From contig JAJYSI010000002.1 in assembly GCA_021793635.1 (NCBI GenBank), forward strand, positions 1-32,525: 32,525 nucleotides of DNA, given 5' to 3'. Numbering within the stretch: the first letter of the stretch is position 1; the number at the start of each line of letters is the position of its first letter. Positions 7,420-13,194 of this stretch are shown here, in pieces. A program made the translations under genes and the position numbers. Under the pieces are notes generated by a model that was given only the letters and a program-made list of their open reading frames with translations, made no database searches and had not been told where the DNA came from. Origin of the DNA: Bacteroidota bacterium (GTDB taxonomy: Bacteria; Bacteroidota; Ignavibacteria; Ignavibacteriales; Ignavibacteriaceae).

Positions 7420-7704
7420 TTATTTTTCTGGCTCGGTCATTTTTAAACTGTCGCAACCAACTTTTACACAATTAACTTGGCGAACCATATCATCAGCATC
7501 GCATTCATAACAACCATTTGGTGTTTTTGCGTACCAAGAAACTGTGGAAACGCCTCTTTTTACATTATAAATTGTAACATCTTGCAACCTTGTATTTCCA
7601 ATCTGTTTGGCTGTTGCCCTTTGAAGGCTTTCGGTGGATGATGCACATGAAGCGAAAAAAAATGCGAAGGAAAAGAGGAAGAAAATTTTAAATAGAGTTT
7701 TCAT
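7420..7704 (-). CDS. Small lipoprotein, function unknown
   Basis: The start at 7704 lies 6 bases after TTAGGAGT and gives a 94-residue protein with a lipoprotein signal peptide: MKTLFKIFFLFSFAFFFASC, with the lipobox Cys at position 20. After it come TESLQRATAKQIG and a compact domain with DVTIYNVKRGVSTVSWYAKT, then four closely placed Cys-containing segments (NGCYECDADD and VNCVKVGCDS). Four cysteines in the C-terminal half could form disulfides or bind metal outside the cytoplasm. A longer in-frame reading to 7818 exists but would put the signal peptide inside the protein, so I reject it. The gene has leader copy 2. I do not recognise a named family. Confidence 0.75.
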   Translation of the reverse strand: MKTLFKIFFLFSFAFFFASCASSTESLQRATAKQIGNTRLQDVTIYNVKRGVSTVSWYAKTPNGCYECDADDMVRQVNCVKVGCDSLKMTEPEK

Positions 7705-7787
7705 AATGACTCCTAAATTTAATTTGGCAATGTTTTTATAAATTAAAGTCAGACACTGGCACATTGCCATTAAGCCAAAATGCCTAA
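7697..7787 (-). promoter_or_regulatory. Shared leader module, copy 2 (before lipoprotein gene)
   Basis: Minus strand: begins TTAGGCATTTTGGCTTAATG and ends TTGCCAAATTAAATTTAGGA, then GTCATTATGAAAAC. Against copy 3 about three quarters of positions match by eye, with small indels. The similarity begins at the TTAGGC heptamer and runs into the first codons. The bases 5' of the heptamer (GAAACG) differ from those at copy 3, so the heptamer marks a real boundary. This copy has the canonical integron-like GTTAGGC. Confidence 0.7.
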
Positions 7788-7813
7788 CGTTTCGTATAAC
7801 CGGCTGGCAATGT
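7761..7813. repeat. Inverted repeat centred on the TTAGGC boundary (site 3)
   Basis: ACATTGCC (7761-7768) pairs with GGCAATGT (7806-7813) and AGCC (7773-7776) with GGCT (7802-7805). The 25-base loop contains GCCTAACGTT and TTCGTATAACC. The palindrome spans the junction between the 3' end of the DUF5683-like gene and leader copy 2. The minus-strand end GTTATACGAAACGTTAGGC looks like the 3' half of an integron attC site, but its complementary 5' half (AATAACTTCACAC) is weak. Confidence 0.45.
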
Positions 7814-7833
7814 AGCACAGTGTGAAGTTATTT

Positions 7834-8424
7834 TTAAAGATTAATCTTAAACGATAAATTTGCACTGAACTTATTAGAAATATTTGTCCCGATTAAATGT
7901 GGTGAATTATTAAACATATTAATTTGAAAAGAAAAACCTTCTTCGGCATTAAGCTCTTTGGCCCGATTGCCCGCATCGATGATACTGTAAATGGAATTTC
8001 CAAGCATACCGATGAGTCCGACCCATAGTAAGGGATTAATGGCACTCGCTACGTTGACGTTAATGCTTGAATAGGTATTACTGACAGCGGGCTCACTGGG
8101 ATTAAGCGCGCCGACGATCATGAGAATAAAAAACCCGCCCTGCCCCACAGCCATAATCGTACCTTTGGTGGTCTCGGTCGGACCATTATAAAATTGTCCC
8201 AACCCAGGCCATACCGCCGACATAAGCATGGCATGACCCGGATCCCGTTTTTCAATCAATAAGGTTTTATTGAATTGAGTGGCAAATAAACTCATATTCT
8301 CTCCGGACACCTTACTGATATCGGCCGTTGACATGGCTTGAGAAAGGTTTTCATTCCGAAATTGAGCAGAGGCAAATCCGGACAAAGCAATGAACACTGC
8401 AAATAACAAATAATATGTTTTCAT
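7834..8424 (-). CDS. DUF5683-like integral membrane protein with signal peptide
   Basis: The start at 8424 follows GTTAGGAG with 5-base spacing and gives a 196-residue protein with a Sec signal (MKTYYLLFAVFIALSGFASA, then QF). The middle has MLMSAVWPGLGQFYNG, the turn typical of DUF5683/TM2-like proteins, then KGTIMAVGQGGFFILMIVGA, a membrane helix. A second hydrophobic stretch (INPLLWVGLIGMLGNSIYSI) leads into DAGNRAKELN, another family hallmark. The C terminus is a short beta-like tail ending FSANLSFKINL. The role of the family is not established; it is found in cell envelopes of Bacteroidota and relatives. The upstream in-frame extension to 8496 is rejected because it would bury the signal peptide. 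Parts are GC-richer than surrounding genes. Confidence 0.75.
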   Translation of the reverse strand: MKTYYLLFAVFIALSGFASAQFRNENLSQAMSTADISKVSGENMSLFATQFNKTLLIEKRDPGHAMLMSAVWPGLGQFYNGPTETTKGTIMAVGQGGFFILMIVGALNPSEPAVSNTYSSINVNVASAINPLLWVGLIGMLGNSIYSIIDAGNRAKELNAEEGFSFQINMFNNSPHLIGTNISNKFSANLSFKINL

Positions 8425-8505
8425 AATTACTCCTAACTTTAGTTTGGCAACGATTTTTAGATTAAAGTTAAGCATTGGTTCGCTGCCGTTAACCAAAATG
8501 CCTAA
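8417..8505 (-). promoter_or_regulatory. Shared leader module, copy 3 (before DUF5683-like gene)
   Basis: Minus strand: begins TTAGGCATTTTGGTTAACGG and ends TTGCCAAACTAAAGTTAGGA, then GTAATTATGAAAAC. It aligns end to end with copy 2. The base before the heptamer is A (ATTAGGC) rather than the G an active integron crossover point needs. The ribosome site GTTAGGAG is well placed. All three copies precede genes whose products start with a secretion signal. Confidence 0.7.
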
Positions 8506-8580
8506 TTATTTTTTTACAAATTTGCAATAAGTAACTAACTTTCTAACGAAAAAAATGATACCGAGTTTAAAACAAAAAAA

Positions 8581-8735
8581 GGACGCAACTTCCGTTACAT
8601 CCTTACACGAGGCACTGGTATGCCCATCACAAAGACATAAGAAAGTGCGTCCATTTCTGGACGCAACCTTCTTGCTTGTTCTTGTGATTTGAAAATTACC
8701 AGTTTTCGTGTAAGAACAACGCAATAGCTGCGTTA
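8581..8735. repeat. Long imperfect palindrome able to form a ~113-nt nested hairpin
   Basis: Nested arms, outside to inside: CTTACACGA 8602-8610 with 8706-8714 (9 bp); ACTGGTA 8614-8620 with 8697-8703 (7 bp); ATCACAA 8626-8632 with 8682-8688 (7 bp); AAGAAAG 8639-8645 with CCTTCTT 8667-8673 (6 bp plus a G-U if read from the minus strand); TGCGTCCA 8646-8653 with 8658-8665 (8 bp). The tip is TTTC on plus, GAAA (a GNRA loop) on minus. Weaker similarity continues outward to 8581 (GGACGCAAC) and 8735 (TGCGTT), and the whole is flanked by A7 and A6 runs. On minus it is followed by seven T, so it could end transcription of the ORF6N gene. A miniature transposable element or an unusual attC-like site are alternatives. 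Confidence 0.75.
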
Positions 8736-8765
8736 AAAAATTATGTTAAAAGTTTAGTTTATTGT

Positions 8766-9314
8766 TTAGCTCCTTTCAAAATATTTAACTTTTAGTTCTT
8801 TAACCCGAAAACCAATTTGCTGTTTAGGTTTTTCAGGTGGAGTAATTAGTTGGTTTATAGCTTCGAATATTGCCATAATTTGTTCATCATGAGATTCAAA
8901 CTTCAATTCGAGTTCTTTCAATTTTTGGGCAAGTTCTTTATGTGTGGACAGAATTTCTCTAAGTTTAACAAAAGCTCTCATAATTTGGATGTTAACTTGC
9001 ACTGCACTTTGGCTTTTCAGGACAGATGAAAGCATTGCTATACCTTGCTCGGTAAAGGCATAGGGAAGTTTGCGAATGCCTCCCCAACTTGAAGTCACAA
9101 TTTGTGACTTCAAGTTGGTCCATTCCTGATGATTGAACTGAAACATAAAGTCTTCAGGAAAACGTTCTAAGTTCCGTTTTATCGATTGCATTAATACCTT
9201 ATGTCCGACACCATAAAGTTCAGCAAGGTGAATACTAAGCATTACCTTTTGACTGCGAATGATAAATATTTTTTTTTCAACCACTTCAATAGGGAAAGGA
9301 TTAGGAATTACCAA
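8766..9314 (-). CDS. ORF6N-domain protein (phage-type DNA-binding)
   Basis: The 182-residue protein carries an ORF6N domain at residues about 10-95: IRSQKVMLSIHLAELYGV, then KRNLERFPEDFMFQF and the typical LPYAFTEQGIAMLSSVL. A following segment (VQVNIQIMRAFVKLREIL) and a charged coiled-coil region (about residues 120-160) complete the usual layout. ORF6N domains occur in phage antirepressor-like proteins and in mobile or island regions; most chromosomal copies have no known role. The start is a TTG at 9314 with a strong ribosome site (AAGGAG, 5 bases before); there is no ATG nearby in frame. It lies 14 bases after the nucleotidyltransferase remnant, and the long palindrome follows its stop. 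Confidence 0.85.
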   Translation of the reverse strand: MVIPNPFPIEVVEKKIFIIRSQKVMLSIHLAELYGVGHKVLMQSIKRNLERFPEDFMFQFNHQEWTNLKSQIVTSSWGGIRKLPYAFTEQGIAMLSSVLKSQSAVQVNIQIMRAFVKLREILSTHKELAQKLKELELKFESHDEQIMAIFEAINQLITPPEKPKQQIGFRVKELKVKYFERS

Positions 9315-9328
9315 CTTGACTCCTTACT

Positions 9329-9643
9329 TTATTTTGCCTGTAAATATTCCTGGTATAAATCTTCAGCCTCGTTCTGCCAGAACTCAAATGCATTTGAACT
9401 GGCAAATTGTGTATTCATAATTATGTCAGTTATATATTCATCCTCGGCCCTTTGTTCTTTAATTTCATCAAGAACGAAAGGAGAGTTTTCAAAGTCCTTT
9501 GTAGTAAATGGATGCGTTTCAATTCTCCGCTCCACTTTAATAGCCAGCGGTATCAAGCGTTTATTGTCTTTAAACCGGTGACCGCAAAAATTATCCGAGA
9601 CAAATGCAACGTCAATATCAGACCATTCAAGGTCTCCTCCATT
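9329..9643 (-). pseudogene. 5'-truncated nucleotidyltransferase (MNT/NTP_transf_2 family)
   Basis: Minus-strand frame open from 9664 (after a TAA) to the stop at 9329. From about 9643 it reads NGGDLEWSDIDVAFVSDNF, then RRIETHPFTTKDFENSPFV and DEIKEQ. This matches the second half of small MNT-type nucleotidyltransferases, with the catalytic SDIDV pair intact. The first 40-odd residues, including the GSY/GSF-type glycine-serine motif that holds the nucleotide, are absent, and no ATG or GTG lies in frame before the motif. A TTG at 9556 could only start after the catalytic site. The tail (FEFWQNEAEDLYQEYLQAK) does not look like the usual end of the family and may come from a fusion. The cut end faces gmd and probably marks the island edge. 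Confidence 0.65.
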
Positions 9644-9837
9644 TATACATTGGCGCTTTTTCTTTTACATTTTAACTTAAAAAAAGATTATCTTTATTAC
9701 AATAGAAATCTCAAAAATAATCTCTTGCGAGTAAATGGTGGGAACCCTGGATAAAGATTTCAGCAATAGATTATTTAAATTTGCTATAAATGTTATTAGA
9801 TTTTTAAAAGCAATTTAATCTTTAATTGGAGATTTGA

Positions 9838-10965
9838 ATGAAGCGAGTTTTAATTACCGGTATTACCGGACAAGATGGAAGTTATTTAACAGAGATTCTT
9901 ATCGAAAAAGGATATGAAGTTCACGGCATAATTAGAAGGAGCAGTTCCTTTAACACAGGCAGGCTTGAACATCTTTACTCTGACAAAGAAATTCTTAATA
10001 AAAAAATGTTCCTTCATTACGGTGATCTTGTAGACACAAGCAATCTTAATCGCTTACTTGAAAAAATTGAGCCGGACGAAATTTATAATCTTGCAGCACA
10101 AAGCCATGTTAAAGTATCTTTTGAAGTACCTGATTATACCGGGCAGGTTGACGCCCTGGGAACATTAAGATTTTTAGATGCAATAAGAGAAGTTGGATTA
10201 AAGCAGGTAAAATTTTATCAAGCTTCTACAAGCGAACTTTTTGGAAAAGTTCAGGAAGTTCCGCAATCGGAAACAACTCCGTTCTACCCCCGTTCGCCTT
10301 ATGGCGTTGCAAAACTGTATGGATACTGGATAATTGTGAACTACCGTGAGGCATATAATATTTTTGCGTGCAACGGGATTTTGTTTAATCACGAATCTCC
10401 GAGACGCGGTGAAACTTTTGTCACCAGAAAAATTACACGTGCCGCTTCGAAAATCGTAGCTGGTCTTCAATCTACTGTCGCGCTGGGAAATATGGATGCA
10501 AAACGGGATTGGGGCTTTGCACCTGAGTTTTGCGAAGGAATGTGGAAAATCCTTCAACAAGAAACTGCTGAAGATTTTGTTCTTGCTACCGGCGAAACGC
10601 ACACAGTTCGTGAATTTACCGAGCTGACATTTAAAGAGGTAGGAATTGAGATTGAGTGGTCAGGTAAAGAAGAGAATGAAAAGGGAGTGATTAAAAAGAT
10701 CAATATAGAAAAAGCAAAAAACTTAATTAGTTATGAGGATAATCCATCTAAATATAAATTTAATTTTAGCGATAATTTAAAACCAGGTAAAACTGTTGTG
10801 GTTATTGATCCAAATTATTACCGCCCGACGGAGGTGGAGTTACTTATCGGAAACCCCGCAAAAGCAGAAAAGATTCTCGGATGGAAAGCCAAAACCAAAT
10901 TTGACGAATTGGTGAAGCTAATGATAAAATCAGACCTTGATAAGGTTCTTCAGAGAGGTTATTAG
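9838..10965 (+). CDS. gmd: GDP-mannose 4,6-dehydratase
   Basis: Gmd converts GDP-D-mannose to GDP-4-keto-6-deoxymannose, the substrate of Fcl, in the cytoplasm with tightly bound NADP. Landmarks: [10 protein letters not shown] at residues 6-15 for NADP binding; [30 protein letters not shown]; the catalytic region [11 protein letters not shown]; and [15 protein letters not shown] with the Tyr-Lys pair. [17 protein letters not shown] follows. GGAGATTTGA before the ATG supports the start. At 375 residues it is slightly long: roughly 30 additional residues, rich in Lys and Asn, lie between EWSGK and [14 protein letters not shown]. It is separated from fcl by the accessory block, whereas the two are often adjacent. 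Confidence 0.95.
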   Translation: MKRVLITGITGQDGSYLTEILIEKGYEVHGIIRRSSSFNTGRLEHLYSDKEILNKKMFLHYGDLVDTSNLNRLLEKIEPDEIYNLAAQSHVKVSFEVPDYTGQVDALGTLRFLDAIREVGLKQVKFYQASTSELFGKVQEVPQSETTPFYPRSPYGVAKLYGYWIIVNYREAYNIFACNGILFNHESPRRGETFVTRKITRAASKIVAGLQSTVALGNMDAKRDWGFAPEFCEGMWKILQQETAEDFVLATGETHTVREFTELTFKEVGIEIEWSGKEENEKGVIKKINIEKAKNLISYEDNPSKYKFNFSDNLKPGKTVVVIDPNYYRPTEVELLIGNPAKAEKILGWKAKTKFDELVKLMIKSDLDKVLQRGY

Positions 10966-10993
10966 ATTTATCTGATAGCTTAGAAAAAGATTT

Positions 10994-11866
10994 TCATTTT
11001 CTATTTACTAAAATTACTCCGACTGTAATTATCAATCCGCTCAGAATTATTGTCAAGGTTATGGTTTCGCTTAAAATAAGCCACGCTGACAAAACTGTAA
11101 CGAAAGGTTCGAGATATAAAAAAGAGCCTACTTTTGTTGCGTCAAGTTCCTTTAGTGATTTTGCCCAAAGAACATAAGCAATACCTGAACAGAAAATTCC
11201 AAGGAATAAGATAGAACCCCAGCCTATTAAAGAAAGATGAATTACCGCATTTATTGATTGCCTAGTTACCGTAAATGGCGAAATAATTACTGCCATCATT
11301 ATAAATAAAAAAAGGATTGTCATCATTGGCGGATATTTTAGACTAATCTTTTTATTTACCAGTGAATAAACACTCCAAGTAAATGCACTTGCAAGTACCA
11401 GCAAATCTCCTTTCTGTTCAATAAATTTAATATTTGACATATTGCTTCTGCTTACAAGAAGGATTAGCCCTGAAAATGCTACAATTATTCCGATAATTTT
11501 CGTTTTGCTGAGTTTTTCCTTAAAAAATATTATGCTTAGGATTGCCATAAATACCGGTGTGACTCCAACGATCCAGCCCGTACTTGCCGCCGAAGTATAC
11601 TCCAAACCCGTAACTTGAATCCAAAGATGAAAAACCGCAATAAGCGCTAAAATAAAAATTGCTCCGTGGTTTTTCAGATTTAAGGTAAAGTCTTTTTTGG
11701 TGTAAATAGCAAATACGGCAAGCAAAACAATTCCCAACAAAAGGCGAAGAAGAATTATCGTTTGTGGGTTTAACTCCCGTAGTGCAAGCTTAGTTGCAAT
11801 GAAAGAATTTCCCCATAAGATAACAGCTAAGAGCGGTTCCCAAAATCGGAGGAGTTTTTTTCTCAT
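10994..11866 (-). CDS. EamA/DMT-family transporter
   Basis: A 290-residue membrane protein with about ten hydrophobic helices in two homologous halves, the layout of EamA (DUF6) drug/metabolite transporters. The N-terminal half begins with WEPLLAVILWGNSFIATK, the usual first helix with a WG-NF/SF motif, then LRLLLGIVLLAVFAIY. The second half repeats the pattern at FTWSVYSLVNKKIS, and the last helices contain SGIAYVLWAKSLKEL, YLEPFVTVLSAWLIL and ILSGLIITVGVILVNRK. The family exports metabolites or amino acids; the substrate is unknown here. It follows the dCMP deaminase gene by 18 bases, so the three minus-strand genes back to 12925 are probably one transcript. It converges on gmd with only 28 bases between. 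Confidence 0.9.
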   Translation of the reverse strand: MRKKLLRFWEPLLAVILWGNSFIATKLALRELNPQTIILLRLLLGIVLLAVFAIYTKKDFTLNLKNHGAIFILALIAVFHLWIQVTGLEYTSAASTGWIVGVTPVFMAILSIIFFKEKLSKTKIIGIIVAFSGLILLVSRSNMSNIKFIEQKGDLLVLASAFTWSVYSLVNKKISLKYPPMMTILFLFIMMAVIISPFTVTRQSINAVIHLSLIGWGSILFLGIFCSGIAYVLWAKSLKELDATKVGSFLYLEPFVTVLSAWLILSETITLTIILSGLIITVGVILVNRK

Positions 11867-11884
11867 TAATTTACTGATATCAAA

Positions 11885-12382
11885 CTATTTAGATTTTTTT
11901 GTTTTTTTTGCCGATGAATATTTTTCAATCTCATAGTTGATCATTTTTTCAGGCATTTCAGTTTTTACTATCTCTACTCCGGAGGTGGTATAAAATTGTG
12001 TTGCAAGCGTGTCATGAAAATCCGAAAAAACAACCACACGGACTATACCCGCAGCTATCAAGGCTTTTGCGCAGGTTGTGCAGGACATGTTTGTAATATA
12101 TGCTGTAGCGCCTTTTAAGGTCACACCGTGAATTGCCGCCTGAGTAAGCGCATTCATCTCAGCATGATTTGTTCTTACGCAGTGATTATCTACAACTAAA
12201 CAACCTATATCTTCACAATGCGGATGCCCGGGCAAGGAGCCGTTATAACCTGTTGCCAACACAAATTTATCTCTTACAAATACACAGCCGCAATGCATTC
12301 GCGGGCAGGTTGATCTCTCAGAAGCAAGCATGGCAAGCTTCAAAAAATATTCATCCCACGATGGCCGTTTTTTTTTATTCAT
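11885..12382 (-). CDS. dCMP deaminase / ComE-type cytidylate deaminase
   Basis: A 165-residue zinc deaminase likely to turn dCMP into dUMP for dTTP synthesis. Zinc and catalytic motifs are clear: NHAEMNALTQAAIHG (His ligand and catalytic Glu), then MSCTTCAKALIAAGI with the two Cys ligands. The N-terminal WDEYFLKLAMLASERSTCPR and ATGYNGSLPGHPHCED, with further Cys and His residues, are characteristic of the dCMP deaminase branch rather than cytidine deaminase. The Lys/Ser-rich C terminus is ordinary. The gene starts 6 bases after the GNAT gene stops and precedes the EamA gene, an apparent three-gene operon with no obvious common pathway. Confidence 0.92.
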   Translation of the reverse strand: MNKKKRPSWDEYFLKLAMLASERSTCPRMHCGCVFVRDKFVLATGYNGSLPGHPHCEDIGCLVVDNHCVRTNHAEMNALTQAAIHGVTLKGATAYITNMSCTTCAKALIAAGIVRVVVFSDFHDTLATQFYTTSGVEIVKTEMPEKMINYEIEKYSSAKKTKKSK

Positions 12383-12388
12383 ATAATT

Positions 12389-12925
12389 TTATTTGCTCCA
12401 ATCTCTCTTTAGCATTGAATACACAAAAAGATCAACATACTTATTATATAGGTACTGTCCTTCTTTTTCAATTCCCTCAAAAGAAAAATTTAATTTTTGT
12501 GGAATTGCCTGACTCTTTTTATTTCCTTCGGCACATTTAATGGTAATTCTGTTTAAACCGGCATCATAAAAGGCGTAATTTATAAGTGCCTTGCATGACC
12601 TGGTCATCACCCCTTTCCCTTGAAACTCTTCACCAAGCCAATAACCTATCTCTGCCTTCTTGTTTAGACGATCACCGTTATGCACATCGATAAGTCCTGA
12701 TAATAAATTATTATACCATATTTCCATAACATACCGGCTGGAATACATGTCATGTTCGGACATTGCAAAAATATAGTTGATAGTATCCATAACATTCCTT
12801 GTTCCTTCTACCCAGCTCAACCACTCACCGAGAAAACCGCGATTTGCATCAATCAATCTATACAATGCATCCGAACTTGACATTTCTAGATCCATTAGTG
12901 TAATTTCAGAATCTACAACAATCAT
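12389..12925 (-). CDS. GNAT-family N-acetyltransferase (RimJ/RimL-like)
   Basis: A 178-residue acetyltransferase. The acetyl-CoA binding loop is visible as IGYWLGEEFQGKGVMTRSCK (a Q-GKG variant of the R/Q-x-x-G-x-G/A signature). It is followed by NRITIKCAEGNKKSQAIPQK and LNFSFEGIEKEGQYL, which are typical of RimJ/RimL-like enzymes that acetylate ribosomal protein N termini or small-molecule amines. The N-terminal part (LYRLIDANRGFLGEWLSWV) matches the same branch. Substrate cannot be told. It is the first gene of the minus-strand trio ending with the EamA transporter and is divergent from the prolyl oligopeptidase gene across a 269-bp spacer. Confidence 0.88.
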   Translation of the reverse strand: MIVVDSEITLMDLEMSSSDALYRLIDANRGFLGEWLSWVEGTRNVMDTINYIFAMSEHDMYSSRYVMEIWYNNLLSGLIDVHNGDRLNKKAEIGYWLGEEFQGKGVMTRSCKALINYAFYDAGLNRITIKCAEGNKKSQAIPQKLNFSFEGIEKEGQYLYNKYVDLFVYSMLKRDWSK

Positions 12926-13194
12926 AACCGTACATAAATAATCTTAGTTGAAAAAAATGAAGACCCCCTTTTGTAAATTCAAATTGTAAAACAATAAATT
13001 AAAATTACAGGGAATCTTAATGTCTCAAATGCAAAATAATAAAATCTTGATATAATTCACTAAAAAGAGTATTGATATTAAATAAATTAAACTGGAATTC
13101 AATCTAAGGACAAACTGCAAAAAAGTTCTTGCTGTTAACCGCCTCTTATTGTTATTATTATATTATAAAATTATAAATTCATTTTAGGTTTATT
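12926..13194. other. Divergent intergenic region between GNAT and prolyl oligopeptidase genes
   Basis: A 269-bp AT-rich spacer that should hold promoters in both directions. For the plus strand, TTGTTA (13149-13154), 17 bases, and TATAAA (13172-13177) could be a -35/-10 pair, but in DNA this AT-rich the match is weak evidence and leaves a very short leader. I see no gene, RNA or convincing repeat in it. Confidence 0.3.

Noticed and set aside
8425..8496. In-frame upstream extension of the DUF5683-like gene (and the equivalent ones at 6870-6935 and 7705-7818)
   Set aside because: The conserved ribosome site sits just before the inner ATG and each inner ATG starts a clear signal peptide. The extensions differ in frame between copies because of indels, so they are not conserved coding sequence.
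8506..8724. 72-codon minus-strand open frame starting at a TTG
   Set aside because: It runs through the long palindrome, has no ribosome site, and its composition and repeated words come from the hairpin arms.
8581..8735. Retron msr/msd-like RNA
   Set aside because: The long hairpin is suggestive, but no reverse transcriptase gene lies in the window and no branching-G/a1-a2 layout was recognised.
9201..9754. Two plus-strand open frames opposite the ORF6N and nucleotidyltransferase genes
   Set aside because: They are shadows of the recognisable minus-strand frames and have no protein-like motifs.
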